Shown here piece after piece: positions 9,694-19,049 of a stretch of DNA of 37,406 nucleotides. Positions within the stretch are counted from its first letter, which is position 1. Each line of letters begins with the position of its first letter. The stretch spans positions 1 through 37,406 of the forward strand of contig CAMBPO010000029.1 in assembly GCA_945869725.1 (NCBI GenBank), written 5' to 3'. The position numbers and the translations under genes are program-made. The notes beneath the pieces are model-generated. The model worked only from the letters and a program-made list of their open reading frames with translations. It searched no databases and was not told the DNA's origin. The stretch is from Klebsiella pneumoniae. GTDB taxonomy: Bacteria; Pseudomonadota; Gammaproteobacteria; Pseudomonadales; Pseudohongiellaceae.

Positions 9694-10236
9694 ATGGCAC
9701 TTCTGACATTAGGTCTGGGTAGTAATCTTCAACCGGAGTACCACATTTCGCTGGCGCTGGACGCGCTGCATGCGCATTTTGGTGAACTGGTGTTGTCATC
9801 GGTATTTGAGAGTGAGGCGGTAGGATTTCAGGGTGGTAACTTTCTGAATATGGTGGTGGCAACGCATACGGACCTGCCGCTGGATGACATCAGTCTGTTG
9901 CTCAAAGAACTGGAGAACCGCAGCGGGCGCAAGCGCGACCAGCATCGCTTCAGTCCACGAACGCTGGATATCGACATTCTGACACTGGGGGATTTGCAGG
10001 GCGAGCCTCACGGTATCGTGCTGCCCAGACCGGAGATCACCGTCAACGCCTATGTGTTGTGGCCCATGTCGCAAGTGTGTCCCGAGCGCATTGATCCGCA
10101 CTCGGGACATTCGTATCGGGTCTTGTGGGAGGTTTACGACCGCTCACAACAAAAGCTTTGGCCTGTCGACTTTACTTGGGATGGTCGTCGGCTCTCGCTT
10201 TCAAGAACACATGTGGACCTACCACAACCACAATAG
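9694..10236 (+). CDS. folK: 2-amino-4-hydroxy-6-hydroxymethyldihydropteridine diphosphokinase FolK (HPPK)
   Basis: The protein has 180 residues, slightly longer than E. coli FolK (about 160). The N-terminal LTLGLGSNLQPEYHI and the HPPK signature are clear. The signature reads HRFSPRTLDIDIL, where E. coli has RWGPRTLDLDI, so the usual Trp-Gly pair is Phe-Ser. VLPRPEITVNAYVLWPM follows. It transfers pyrophosphate from ATP to 6-hydroxymethyl-dihydropterin. AAAAAGGC lies just before the ATG, 9 bases after folB. The last 65 bases overlap the end of the convergent permease gene. The extra C-terminal residues (VDFTWDGRRLSLSRTHVDLPQPQ and nearby) lie in that overlap and look unconserved. Confidence 0.94.
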   Translation: MALLTLGLGSNLQPEYHISLALDALHAHFGELVLSSVFESEAVGFQGGNFLNMVVATHTDLPLDDISLLLKELENRSGRKRDQHRFSPRTLDIDILTLGDLQGEPHGIVLPRPEITVNAYVLWPMSQVCPERIDPHSGHSYRVLWEVYDRSQQKLWPVDFTWDGRRLSLSRTHVDLPQPQ

Positions 10237-11551
10237 TCGCAAGACCGGCCAGCAGACCTGTCCACGGATCAAAGAGTGAGAAGGCGATGGCGGTCAGCAC
10301 CATCGCGCCGCGTTCGGTAGGATCAGTCACCGCGTTCAGCGCCAGCGTCGCGCAGGCAAAACCCGTGAGCAACAAGGTCACCGCCAAGGCAATAGGCAGC
10401 AGCGGTTGCAACAACGTCACCACCGGCAGCACAACAAACAAGATGGGCAGTCCGTACACGTAATAACCCGCAATACCGTCAAACACCGAGTCCATTTTGT
10501 CGCGACCCGATGCCCAACGCTTAAGAATGATCACCTGAATGCCCGTCCACAACACCCCTTGTGTGCCAAAGAACGGTGCAAACACGGCCATCGCCGCGTT
10601 GCGGACGCCGGTAGACATGTGCGCACGGTTGCTGTTGACGTCAAGCTTTTCGTCCATACGCATGGGTTGCGTGTTTTTTATCATTTCTTCAGCGGTCACC
10701 AGATCGCCGAAGAACAGGATGTAGGTGATAAACGCCAGCGGCAGCGCCTCCACAAACTGGGACACAGACGGCCAGCCAATGACCATGGGGGATGCTTTTT
10801 GCCACAGGCTTGCCGCATGGGCGGGCACATCCAGGAAACCGGACTGAATGTTGAAGGTCATTTCGCCGGTCACCAGGCCAATCACGCCGGCGAGAAGAAA
10901 TGCAGGTAATAATCCCAGGCTGGCAATTTTGGCCAGTATCGGCGTTTTGGCCGCCATGCGCTGAAACGGTTTGGAAAAGGTCATGAACATACACAGAGCC
11001 AGTGCCGCAACTGCCGCGATTGGCGTTGAGTTAATGGCACTGGCCGCATCATTCTGATCAAAGATTCGCAGGAATGCGGCCACCGCTGCACCCAGGATGA
11101 TGCCGCCTTTGAGCACATTGGGTACCCAGGCCACCAGTTTGGCGCCAAACCCGGTAACCCCCAGAATGAACAAGAGTGCCGCAAAGTTAAGCGATAGCGC
11201 CGTCATCAATTGGAACTGTTCCGCCGGGCTGGTGGCGGTGCCCAGCACAAAGGCAAAAATGAACGGTAATGCTGGCGTGATCCAGCCCGGGCCGATGGGA
11301 TCACCAAACATGATCCACGCTGAGGAAATCAGCAGCGAGTGAATCATGGCCATGGTGACCGCTTCTTCAAAGGTCAGTCCGAAGGAGGCGACCATGATAG
11401 GCACAAGTGCCAGTCCGGTGGCTCCGGCAACACAAATTCCCTGCAGCATTTCTGGCAAGGCAAATCGGGTGTGGATAAATGGAATACGCAAGACAAAAGG
11501 GCCCCACTTTATTCCCGGTTGAATCTCTCCCTCACGGCGGTTTGTCGGCAT
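10172..11551 (-). CDS. Putative 12-TM permease, NCS2/SLC23-like, substrate unknown
   Basis: The protein has 459 residues with about 12 hydrophobic segments. The ATG at 11551 (MPTNRREGEIQPGIKW) is preferred because the upstream in-frame sequence is cysteine-rich, unlike a transporter, and overlaps the divergent mtfA-like gene. Features that recall nucleobase/anion permeases are FGDPIGPGWITPALPFIFAF near residue 80 and a polar helix FFGDLVTAEEMIKNTQPMRMDEKLDVNSNRAHMSTGVRN near residue 290-330. APFFGTQGVLWTGIQV follows. The latter resembles the ion/substrate-binding region of NCS2 proteins, but the match is loose and a SulP relative is possible. It stands between folK and the mtfA-like gene; context gives no substrate. 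Its end overlaps folK. Confidence 0.6.
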   Translation of the reverse strand: MPTNRREGEIQPGIKWGPFVLRIPFIHTRFALPEMLQGICVAGATGLALVPIMVASFGLTFEEAVTMAMIHSLLISSAWIMFGDPIGPGWITPALPFIFAFVLGTATSPAEQFQLMTALSLNFAALLFILGVTGFGAKLVAWVPNVLKGGIILGAAVAAFLRIFDQNDAASAINSTPIAAVAALALCMFMTFSKPFQRMAAKTPILAKIASLGLLPAFLLAGVIGLVTGEMTFNIQSGFLDVPAHAASLWQKASPMVIGWPSVSQFVEALPLAFITYILFFGDLVTAEEMIKNTQPMRMDEKLDVNSNRAHMSTGVRNAAMAVFAPFFGTQGVLWTGIQVIILKRWASGRDKMDSVFDGIAGYYVYGLPILFVVLPVVTLLQPLLPIALAVTLLLTGFACATLALNAVTDPTERGAMVLTAIAFSLFDPWTGLLAGLATIVVVVGPHVFLKARADDHPK

Positions 11552-11671
11552 AGTTGAATGCTCTGTCAGGTTTTGTTGTTGATTTTTTGAAAATCGCCCT
11601 GATCTTAACCAAGCGGTCTGGTCAGAGCAAAGGGTATCGCTCACAAATTCCCCAAAACAGGAAGTGAATGC

Positions 11672-12526
11672 ATGTCGTGGTCCGGTGGTGTGGTAATTGC
11701 TGTGTTGGTGTTGATTGTCATAGGCAGCGCGGCCTGGCTGTTTGTATATCCGCGCTGGCGGCACCGACGCATTGAGCAACAACCGTTCCCTGAGCGCTGG
11801 CTGCGCGTGGTGAAGCGAGACTTGCCGTTTTTCCAACGCATGCCGGCAGGGCTGCAAATCGCGCTAAAAAACCAGATCAAGCACTTTCTGGCCAACAAAC
11901 GTTTTACTGGCTGTGCAGGATTTGTGATGACGGATGATGTCAGGATCAGCATTGCTGCGCAGGCGTGCCTGTTGATATTGCAGCGCCCTGGCGACTACTA
12001 CTCAAGTCTGAAATCCATTCTGGTGTACCCAAGTGAGTTTCTGGCAGCTCGTGAAGGCGCTGATGAATCGGGTCTGGTGTCCCATAAAACGCGGGCGCTG
12101 GCGGGTGAGGCCTGGAGTGACGGTAAAATTATTCTGTCATGGGAAAGTGTGGCACGTGGTGCTGCTGACTTTGCCGACGGTTACAACGTAGTGTTGCACG
12201 AGTTTGCCCATCAGCTGGACAATCAGTTTGGCCATGCGAATGGCGCGCCCTGGTTAAGCAGTCATCAGGCTTTGCAGGATTGGTCGCGGGTGTTTAATGA
12301 TGAGTTCACACGCTTGCGTCAGTTGGCACAGGATCCTGTGGCCAGAAGTCTGCAGACCGAAGAGCAGGTGCTGGATTTTTATGGTGCCAGCGAACCGGCG
12401 GAATTTTTTGCGGTGGCGACAGAAGCGTTTTTTGAGCGACCGTATGCACTGGCTGCGCGTCATCCACAACTGTATGAACAGTTGCAGGTGTATTACCGCG
12501 TTGATCCGCGTCAGTGGCAGTATTAG
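11672..12526 (+). CDS. mtfA: MtfA-like zinc-dependent peptidase (M90 family)
   Basis: The protein has 284 residues. There is one N-terminal transmembrane segment (residues 5-25, VVIAVLVLIVIGSAAWLFV). The soluble body matches the MtfA/YeeI family, with the zinc motif HEFAHQLDNQFG near residue 185 (HExxH) and a distal EPAEFFAVATEAFFE carrying the third ligand Glu. E. coli MtfA is an aminopeptidase that also binds the repressor Mlc in glucose control; whether this homologue does so is unknown. AGGAAG lies 8 bases before the ATG. It is divergent from the permease, and its TAG stop overlaps the TAA of the convergent pteridine reductase by 3-4 bases. The membrane anchor is present in some homologues but absent in E. 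coli MtfA as I recall. Confidence 0.85.
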   Translation: MSWSGGVVIAVLVLIVIGSAAWLFVYPRWRHRRIEQQPFPERWLRVVKRDLPFFQRMPAGLQIALKNQIKHFLANKRFTGCAGFVMTDDVRISIAAQACLLILQRPGDYYSSLKSILVYPSEFLAAREGADESGLVSHKTRALAGEAWSDGKIILSWESVARGAADFADGYNVVLHEFAHQLDNQFGHANGAPWLSSHQALQDWSRVFNDEFTRLRQLAQDPVARSLQTEEQVLDFYGASEPAEFFAVATEAFFERPYALAARHPQLYEQLQVYYRVDPRQWQY

Positions 12527-13290
12527 AGGCCGCGGCCGCCATCCACTCGCCAGGTTTGGCCAGTGACGTAGTGCGCATGATGTGCCAGAAAAAACACCGT
12601 CTGTGCTATGTCGTCCGGTGTGCCCAATCGCGCCATGGGTATACCTGCCAGGATGGTGGCTTGTTTCTCGGCATGAAGCACCGCGTCACTGGCATGTTCT
12701 GGCCATAAAATGGCACCGGGCGACACGGCATTGACGCGAATATCGGGCGCTAGTTCGCGCGCCAGTGAGCGTGTCATGGCCTGCAAAGCCGCTTTGGCCA
12801 TGGTGTAGACACTGAAACCCGCCATACCATGATTGATGTTCATGTCGGTCAGATTGACGATACTGCCCTGGCTGTCGCGCAGGCGTCCCGACAGTGCTTT
12901 GCACAACATCAGCGGGGCGTGTGCGTTGCTTCCCATCAGATCCACCCATTGCCCTTCAGTCACCTGGGCAAGCGGCGTTGCATAAAAGCTGCTGGCGTTA
13001 TTGACCAATACATCCAGTCGCGCATGTTGTGACAGCACGGCATCTGCCAGTGCCTGAATATCATGCGCACTGTTGAGGTCAGCCTGCAGTAAAAAGGCGC
13101 TGTTGGCGCGCTGTTGATTGAACCTGGCTGCCAGCGCCTGTGCGTCAGTCAGTGAGCGGTTGCAATGAATCAATACGCGGTAACCGTGTGAATGAAAGAC
13201 TTCGGCGGTACGCGCTCCGATACGCCGCGCTGCACCGGTGATCAATACCACCTTTTTGTCAGCTGCTGTGCGCAGCATATCTGCGATCAC
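12523..13290 (-). CDS. Pteridine reductase, short-chain dehydrogenase family (PTR1/FolM-like)
   Basis: The protein has 255 residues with a Rossmann fold. The cofactor motif is TGAARRIGA near residue 19, the TGxxxRIG form typical of pteridine reductases rather than the common TGxxx[14 protein letters not shown] is near residue 95 and the catalytic YTMAK near residue 165. [11 protein letters not shown] and the C-terminal [14 protein letters not shown] also fit bacterial PTR1. The likely reaction is NADPH reduction of dihydropteridines or dihydrofolate; FolM-type dihydromonapterin reduction is an alternative. The GTG start at 13290 overlaps the cca stop as GTGA and has AGGA seven bases upstream. 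An ATG at 13278 lacks such a site. It is the last gene of the lptD operon. Confidence 0.82.
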   Translation of the reverse strand: MIADMLRTAADKKVVLITGAARRIGARTAEVFHSHGYRVLIHCNRSLTDAQALAARFNQQRANSAFLLQADLNSAHDIQALADAVLSQHARLDVLVNNASSFYATPLAQVTEGQWVDLMGSNAHAPLMLCKALSGRLRDSQGSIVNLTDMNINHGMAGFSVYTMAKAALQAMTRSLARELAPDIRVNAVSPGAILWPEHASDAVLHAEKQATILAGIPMARLGTPDDIAQTVFFLAHHAHYVTGQTWRVDGGRGL

Positions 13291-14543
13291 TGGCTGATCC
13301 TGCGTTGCTGCTGTACAAATTCCCTGAGTACCTGCAGGCGTCGCGCCTGCAGCCGTCGGCGGATGGTTTCGCCGGCGCGCGGGCCTTCGGTCACCGGATG
13401 TTCACGTAACAGTTCTGGCACGCTGATGCTGGCGACGTTGTGGAACGCCTGGCGCAAATAGTCTGCCTGCGGATAGGCCTGTTGCTCAAGCCCAAGCCGC
13501 CCGCGCGCATCGGCTTCGCACACCAGCAAAAACTTGTCGAGCCGGTCCGCGCGCCGGAAGGCGTCAAGTGATTCAAACAGGTTTAACAGGGTGTTGGGGC
13601 GCAGCGTCAGCGCCTGATGGCAATGCGTGTGGTAGCGGCTGGCCATGACCGCCAATTCTGCGTAGGCGGTGGGCACGCGCAAACGACGGCAGACCGCATC
13701 AATCAGTTGAGCGCCGCGTGCTTCATGTCCGATATGACGCGGCCATTCCGCGGGCGGAGTGGTGCCTTTACCCAGATCGTGCATGAGTGCCGCAAAGCGC
13801 ACGGCATTATCCTGTGACAGCCGGCAGGCCTGATCAAGCACCATCAACACGTGGATGCCGGTATCAACCTCCGGATGCCAGAGCGCGGTCTGCGGCACGC
13901 CAAACAGACGATCCAGTTCAGGCAGCAGCACACGCAGTGCGCCGCATGCGCGCAGCACTTCGATAAACACCCGCGCATGGGTCTCGCCAAGCGCGGTGTC
14001 AATTTCACGCCAGATGCGTTCGGCAATCAGATGCTCAAGCTCGCCCGCAGCCACCATGGCGTGCATCAGCGCCTGTGTCTCATCGGCAATCACAAAACCC
14101 AGAGGGGCAAAGCGTGCCGCAAATCGCGCTACCCGCAGCACACGAAGGGGATCTTCACTAAAGGCAGGCGACACGTGGCGCAGGCGTTTGAGTTGCAGAT
14201 CGCGCTGTCCACCCCAGGGGTCAATGATCTGCTTCTGATCATCCATGGCGATAGCGTTGATGGTGAGATCGCGTCGCTGCAGGTCTTCTTCAAGCGTGAC
14301 ATCGGCGGCAGCGTAGACCGTAAAGCCCTTATAACCGGTGCCGGATTTTCGTTCGGTGCGCGCCAGCGCGTACTCTTCGCCGGTTTTTGGGTGCAGGAAT
14401 ACTGGAAAATCTTTGCCAACCGGCTTGAAACCTTGCGTCAGCATCTCGTCAATAGTAGCGCCCACCACCACCCAGTCGCGATCAGAACCGGACAGGTCAA
14501 GCAGGGTGTCACGCACAGCGCCGCCAACAAGGTAAATTTTCAT
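13287..14543 (-). CDS. cca: CCA-adding tRNA nucleotidyltransferase with HD domain
   Basis: The protein has 418 residues, the length of the E. coli type. The nucleotidyltransferase motif is at the N-terminus ([11 protein letters not shown], then SDRDWVVVG with the catalytic aspartates). [13 protein letters not shown] follows near residue 90 and the ATP/CTP-selecting [16 protein letters not shown] near 140. The C-terminal HD phosphohydrolase domain is present ([14 protein letters not shown] near residue 250, with [12 protein letters not shown]). It repairs and completes the 3' CCA of tRNAs. The start lies 15 bases after the apaH stop, and its stop overlaps the pteridine reductase start. In Pseudomonas cca follows folK, and here it has instead been placed at the end of the lptD operon. 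Confidence 0.97.
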   Translation of the reverse strand: MKIYLVGGAVRDTLLDLSGSDRDWVVVGATIDEMLTQGFKPVGKDFPVFLHPKTGEEYALARTERKSGTGYKGFTVYAAADVTLEEDLQRRDLTINAIAMDDQKQIIDPWGGQRDLQLKRLRHVSPAFSEDPLRVLRVARFAARFAPLGFVIADETQALMHAMVAAGELEHLIAERIWREIDTALGETHARVFIEVLRACGALRVLLPELDRLFGVPQTALWHPEVDTGIHVLMVLDQACRLSQDNAVRFAALMHDLGKGTTPPAEWPRHIGHEARGAQLIDAVCRRLRVPTAYAELAVMASRYHTHCHQALTLRPNTLLNLFESLDAFRRADRLDKFLLVCEADARGRLGLEQQAYPQADYLRQAFHNVASISVPELLREHPVTEGPRAGETIRRRLQARRLQVLREFVQQQRRISQ

Positions 14544-14558
14544 GGTGCGCCGAGTCTA

Positions 14559-15383
14559 TCAGACGCTGAACAGTTTGTGGTCTTCAAGGCGCATCATGGT
14601 TAACTCGCGTCCCCAGACACAGCCGGTGTCCAGTGCGTACACATGTGGCCTGTCGGTGACCCCTTCCAACGCGGCCCAGTGTCCGAACAGAAGGTTGGTA
14701 GCCGGTGTGATGCGTTCAAAATGGAACCAGGGTTTGTATCCTTCGGGGGCTTTATTGGTGCCTTCCTTGATCTGCAGGTCCATAACCCCTAGCTCGTTAC
14801 AAAAACGCAGGCGTGTCAGGTAATTGGAAATCACCCGCAGTCGTTCAAATCCGCGCAGATTGTTGCTCCACTGTGCGGGCAGATCCCCGTACATACCTCT
14901 CAGGAAATCCAGGTGTTCGGGTCCTTGCAGCGCTAGTTCAACTTCTGCGGCCAGTTCCATGGTACGACGCAGGCCCCACTGTGGCGCCAGACCCGCGTGT
15001 ACCATCAGGTAAAACTGCACCCCATGTTGTTCTGTTGCGATGCAGTCGTAATGAGCAAGGGGTTTGTAGCGCAGCCAGCGCGCCAGTTCACCGCAATCCG
15101 GTGCCGCCAGCAGCTTCTCCAGGGTATGACGATTGGTGGCAAAGTCAGGGGTGCAGCCGTGATAAAGCGCCAGAAAGTGCAGATCATGATTGCCTAGCAC
15201 AATAGTGGCTGCATTGCCGAGGTCACGCAGAAAACGCAGGGTATCCAGTGATTTCGGGCCACGGTTGATCAAATCCCCCACGCACCACAAGGCATCAGAA
15301 CTTGTCTGGAAATTCACCAACTTGAGCAGACGTCGCAGGGGTTTGTAACACCCTTGAATATCACCTATTACATATGTTGCCAT
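14559..15383 (-). CDS. apaH: Symmetrical bis(5'-nucleosyl)-tetraphosphatase ApaH
   Basis: The protein has 274 residues. Metallophosphatase motifs are in order: GDIQGCY at residue 7, GDLINRGPKS near 37, GNHDLHF near 65, and MVHAGLAPQW near 125. It hydrolyses Ap4A symmetrically to two ADP, and as later shown for E. coli, it also removes Np4 RNA caps. It lies in the conserved order ksgA-apaG-apaH with 14 bases after apaG and 15 bases before cca. The ATG start at 15383 gives MATYVIGDIQGC, standard for the family. Confidence 0.97.
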   Translation of the reverse strand: MATYVIGDIQGCYKPLRRLLKLVNFQTSSDALWCVGDLINRGPKSLDTLRFLRDLGNAATIVLGNHDLHFLALYHGCTPDFATNRHTLEKLLAAPDCGELARWLRYKPLAHYDCIATEQHGVQFYLMVHAGLAPQWGLRRTMELAAEVELALQGPEHLDFLRGMYGDLPAQWSNNLRGFERLRVISNYLTRLRFCNELGVMDLQIKEGTNKAPEGYKPWFHFERITPATNLLFGHWAALEGVTDRPHVYALDTGCVWGRELTMMRLEDHKLFSV

Positions 15384-15397
15384 CAGACTTCCGGGCG

Positions 15398-15817
15398 TCA
15401 GTGCACCGAGTGTGGCCGAGACAGCAAGAACGCCGGTATAGGGGCGTCGAAGCGGCTGCCATCAGGCTTAAGCATTTCGTAACTGCCTTGCATGGTACCA
15501 AATTGTGTTGTCAACACGGCACCACTGGAGTACACAAATTTCTGTCCCGGATGGATCATGGGTTGCAACCCAACCACACCCGCCCCGCTGACTTCTTCTA
15601 CTTTATTGTTGTCATCAGTTATCAGCCAATTTCGTGACAGCAGTTTGACAGACTCTTTGCCATGATTTTCGATCCCGATGGTATAGGAGAAAGCAAATCG
15701 CTTGTTTGCCGGATCTGATTGGTCCGGCAGGTATTGTGTCTGAACGGAAATCTCGATTGCGGATCTGTCGTGACTGGATTCCGGCATCTTTATAAGCTCC
15801 TGTACTGCGTCTGGCAT
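15398..15817 (-). CDS. apaG: ApaG (CorD) domain protein
   Basis: The protein has 139 residues. The ATG at 15817 follows GAAGGTG at good spacing; a TTG one codon upstream is less likely. The usual ApaG length is near 125, and the N-terminal extra residues (MPDAVQELIKMPESSHD) are hydrophilic. The fibronectin-III-like body is clear: IEISVQTQYLPDQSDP, YTIGIENHGKESVKLLSRNW, EEVSGAGVVGLQPMIHPGQKF, and GTMQGSYEMLKPDG. The function in bacteria is uncertain (phosphate binding and Mg2+/Co2+ resistance phenotypes have been reported). It lies 29 bases after ksgA. Confidence 0.95.
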   Translation of the reverse strand: MPDAVQELIKMPESSHDRSAIEISVQTQYLPDQSDPANKRFAFSYTIGIENHGKESVKLLSRNWLITDDNNKVEEVSGAGVVGLQPMIHPGQKFVYSSGAVLTTQFGTMQGSYEMLKPDGSRFDAPIPAFLLSRPHSVH

Positions 15818-15846
15818 CAATCACCTTCAAATATCCGCAACAATGT

Positions 15847-16695
15847 TTACCGTGTTGCGTCATGTCGCAAGCGACAGATTGCGTTACTAAGCCTGACATA
15901 GTCGGCAACCGTCAGGTTCTCGGGTCGCAGGGCCAGATCAACTGGCAGCGCGCTTGCATCGAGATCGCCAATCATCGGTTTCAGACAATTTCGCAGCGTT
16001 TTGCGCCGCTGCGAAAACGCCGTTCTCACCAGGTCCCTCAACAATGTGGAATCCATGGCCTGATCTTTAGTGTGACGGTGCGGAACTAATCGCACAATAG
16101 CCGAGGTAACTTTAGGGGCGGGTTTAAACGCCCCCGGTGGCACATCAAACAAATATTCGACGCTGCAGAAATACTGCACCATCACGCTGAGCCGGCCATA
16201 TTCGTCATCGTCAGGAGTCGCCGCTAGGCGTTGCACCACTTCTTTCTGCAACATAAACGTCATGTCATCAATCAGTGCTTCGGACTCAAGCAAATGAAAC
16301 AGACAGGGTGTGGAAATATTGTAGGGCAGGTTACCGATCACGCGGATACTGCGCGGTAGCTGAGTCAGCGTACGCAGGTCAAATTTGAGCACATCGCCCA
16401 TGTGCAGCGTAAAGCGTTCGCAATCGGCAAAGTGGTTTTGCAGCCACCCGGCAAGGTCACGGTCGAGCTCCACCACATCCAGCGTTGCGCCACTGTTGAC
16501 CAGCGGAATGGTGAGCGCACCTTGCCCCGGACCAATCTCCAGCAAATGCTGGCCGGGCTGCGGTGCAATGGCCTGGATGATTTTGCGAATGATGTGGGCA
16601 TCGTGCAGAAAATTCTGCCCGAAACGTTTGCGAGCCTGATGATCAGGCTGGGTAATCGGGTGTTGGCTGCTGTATTGGCTCACCACCCGCTCCAT
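15847..16695 (-). CDS. rsmA: 16S rRNA dimethyladenosine transferase KsgA (RsmA)
   Basis: The protein has 282 residues. Motifs are [10 protein letters not shown] near residue 23, the SAM-binding [13 protein letters not shown] near 53, the catalytic [12 protein letters not shown] near 121, and [20 protein letters not shown] near 200. It dimethylates A1518 and A1519 of 16S rRNA late in 30S assembly. The ATG at 16695 overlaps the end of pdxA by 16 bases, so translation is probably coupled. It is followed by apaG, as in E. coli and Pseudomonas. Confidence 0.97.
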   Translation of the reverse strand: MERVVSQYSSQHPITQPDHQARKRFGQNFLHDAHIIRKIIQAIAPQPGQHLLEIGPGQGALTIPLVNSGATLDVVELDRDLAGWLQNHFADCERFTLHMGDVLKFDLRTLTQLPRSIRVIGNLPYNISTPCLFHLLESEALIDDMTFMLQKEVVQRLAATPDDDEYGRLSVMVQYFCSVEYLFDVPPGAFKPAPKVTSAIVRLVPHRHTKDQAMDSTLLRDLVRTAFSQRRKTLRNCLKPMIGDLDASALPVDLALRPENLTVADYVRLSNAICRLRHDATR

Positions 16696-17708
16696 GGCAA
16701 CTGCCCCGTCGCCCGCTGTTGCGCCTGAATCATCTGACAGGCGGTTTCAATGGCATTCAGCAGGCTGCCGGTGTCAGCGTGTCCGGTGCCGGCAAGATCC
16801 AGCGCTGTGCCATGATCAACCGAGGTGCGGATAATCGGCAGTCCCAGCGTGATGTTACTGGCACGGCCAAACCCTTTGTATTTAAGTACCGGTAAACCCT
16901 GATCATGGTACATGGCCAGCACGGCATCGGCTTTGCTCAGGTATTTGTCAGTAAACAGGGTGTCTGCGGGCAAGGGTCCCTGCAGGTGCATTCCTTGATC
17001 GCGCAGTTTATTCAGCACCGGATTAATGATGTCGATTTCCTCCCGGCCCAGATGGCCGCCTTCACCTGCGTGCGGGTTCAGTCCGCACACCAGGATAAAC
17101 GGATGCTCAATACCAAACTTGCTGCGCAGGTCAGCATCCAGAATGGTCAGCACACTGGTCAGTAACGGCGCGGTAATCGCCGATGCCACATCCTTTAATG
17201 GCAGATGAGTCGTGGCCAGGGCCACACGCAATCCCTCGGTGGCCAGCATCATCACCGTCTGTTCAACAGCGCACTGCTCAGCAAGAAATTCCGTATGACC
17301 GGAGAATGCAATCCCGGCATCGTTGATGATGCCTTTGTGCACCGGTGCGGTGACCATGGCGTCGACATGTTTGTCCATACACAACTGACAGGCGATGCGC
17401 AGGGTTTCCAGGACATAGGTGGCATTGGCGGAGTTCAGGGCGCCTGCAACACAGGGCACGTTCAGTGCAACCGGCAGTACCCACAACTCGCCGGCCTTGC
17501 TCTGCCGCGCATTGATGCCGGGTTGCCATACGTGCAGTGTCAAAGGCAGGCCAAGCTGTGTCGCGCGCGCCTGCAGAAGTGCCGGGTCAGCTATCGCAAT
17601 CAGCTGGCAGTTGGGCGGCAGGCGCTCGGGCTGCTGAATCAATTGAATCAGCAGTTCAGGACCTATGCCGGCGGGTTCGCCGGGAGTGACAGCCAGTTGC
17701 ATTGGCAT
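16680..17708 (-). CDS. pdxA: 4-hydroxythreonine-4-phosphate dehydrogenase PdxA
   Basis: The protein has 342 residues from the ATG at 17708 ([20 protein letters not shown]). A TTG two codons earlier is possible. The zinc-binding and substrate motifs are present: [25 protein letters not shown] near residue 140, [15 protein letters not shown] near 210, and [25 protein letters not shown] near 270. [16 protein letters not shown] follows. It oxidises 4-phosphohydroxy-threonine in the DXP-dependent pathway to pyridoxal phosphate. It begins about 9 bases after the surA stop and overlaps ksgA. No good ribosome binding site precedes it, which suggests coupling to surA translation. Confidence 0.96.
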   Translation of the reverse strand: MPMQLAVTPGEPAGIGPELLIQLIQQPERLPPNCQLIAIADPALLQARATQLGLPLTLHVWQPGINARQSKAGELWVLPVALNVPCVAGALNSANATYVLETLRIACQLCMDKHVDAMVTAPVHKGIINDAGIAFSGHTEFLAEQCAVEQTVMMLATEGLRVALATTHLPLKDVASAITAPLLTSVLTILDADLRSKFGIEHPFILVCGLNPHAGEGGHLGREEIDIINPVLNKLRDQGMHLQGPLPADTLFTDKYLSKADAVLAMYHDQGLPVLKYKGFGRASNITLGLPIIRTSVDHGTALDLAGTGHADTGSLLNAIETACQMIQAQQRATGQLPWSGW

Positions 17709-17717
17709 GGTCAATAA

Positions 17718-19049
17718 TCAGTTGATGGTTTTGACGTAGGCTTCGTCCCGGATTTCCAGCATCCAGTTTTCGAGTTCAATATCAAACTTTCGTTGACGCA
17801 GTGCGTTCTCCGCCTGCTGGCGCTGATAGTCGCGGCTCAGATCCTGTTCGCGGCGCCCGGTGACCTCCGCAACGTGCCAGCCAAAACTGGTACGGAACGG
17901 AGCACTCAGTTGATCCACCTCCATGCTGCGGATCTGTTCTTCAAACTGTGGTGGCATACCGCCGTCACTGACCCAGCCCAGATCACCGCCGGCAACAACA
18001 GACATGGTGTCATCGGAAAACTGACGTGCCAGCACTGCAAAATCTTCGCCGTCAACAATACGTTGATGTACCGATTCAGCAAGACGTCGCGCCTGATCTT
18101 CAGTACGTATTTCGGACGGGGCTATGAGGATGTGGCGAGCCTCAGTCTGTTTGACAAGACGGGTAGAATCGCCACGTACATCTGACAAACGGATCAGGTG
18201 GAAACCGTTGGCGCTGCGGACGGGTTCGTTGATCTGACCAACGGTCAGGGCAGGCACAATGTCAACAAACAGGCTGGGCAACTGATCGGCTTTGCGCCAT
18301 CCCAATTCGCCGCCACTGACCTGAAAGCCCTGCGGCGGGTTGGCCGCGGCCGACTGTTGAGCCTCCATGCGCACCTGCGCAAAGTCTGCACCCGCTGTCA
18401 GTCGGTCATACAACTCACGAGCAAAGGCTTCCTTGGCCTGACGCACTGCCTCTGAATCGGACTCCGGCACCGGGATCAGAATCTGATCGACCAGATAGTC
18501 TGGCGACATTGCCATACGACCGGCTTCGGAGCTCAGGTAGTTGTCGATTTCCTGGTCGGTGATGGTGATACGGCGATTGACCATGCCGCGCTGCACTTCG
18601 TTGACCGCCAGTTCGCGGCGAATGCGCTCACGGGTCTGTGTGTAGACACCCTGTGCCTGCAACGCACTGACGTACTGCTCAAAGCTCATGTTGCTGCTCT
18701 CGGCAAGATCAGTGATCACCCGGTTCAGGGTGTCATCATCAAAACGAATGCCAACACGTTCCGCCAACTGCAACTGCAGATTTTCAATGACCAGGCTTTC
18801 CATCACCTGCTCGCGCAGTGCATCAGGCGGTGGCAGGGCCATACTCATCTGCGTGGCGCGTGCCTGCACCTCCAGAACGCGCTCTTCGTACTCACTTTGC
18901 AGCACAACGCCATCGTCAACAACTGCAATTATCTTGTCCAGTACCTGTGGCTGGGCATTGGCGCCCGTGGCCATCATCAGCAGAGCAGTGACGCTGCTGA
19001 TTCCCACGAGTCGGCCCTGGGTCAGAAACTGTCGGAAATTGTTACTCAT
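17718..19049 (-). CDS. surA: Periplasmic chaperone/peptidyl-prolyl isomerase SurA
   Basis: The protein has 443 residues. The ATG at 19049 follows AAGGAG and starts a signal peptide (MSNNFRQFLTQGRLVGISSV, cleaved after GANA). The SurA N-terminal chaperone domain follows (IIAVVDDGVVLQSEYEERV; TDLAESSNMSFEQYVSALQA). Two parvulin domains come next, about residues 185-290 (DQILIPVPES ... GGELGWRKADQLP) and 300-400 (ARHILIAPSEIRTEDQA ... GGDLGWVSDGGMPPQFE). It escorts outer-membrane proteins, including LptD, to the BAM complex. The start overlaps the lptD stop by 8 bases. Confidence 0.96.
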   Translation of the reverse strand: MSNNFRQFLTQGRLVGISSVTALLMMATGANAQPQVLDKIIAVVDDGVVLQSEYEERVLEVQARATQMSMALPPPDALREQVMESLVIENLQLQLAERVGIRFDDDTLNRVITDLAESSNMSFEQYVSALQAQGVYTQTRERIRRELAVNEVQRGMVNRRITITDQEIDNYLSSEAGRMAMSPDYLVDQILIPVPESDSEAVRQAKEAFARELYDRLTAGADFAQVRMEAQQSAAANPPQGFQVSGGELGWRKADQLPSLFVDIVPALTVGQINEPVRSANGFHLIRLSDVRGDSTRLVKQTEARHILIAPSEIRTEDQARRLAESVHQRIVDGEDFAVLARQFSDDTMSVVAGGDLGWVSDGGMPPQFEEQIRSMEVDQLSAPFRTSFGWHVAEVTGRREQDLSRDYQRQQAENALRQRKFDIELENWMLEIRDEAYVKTIN

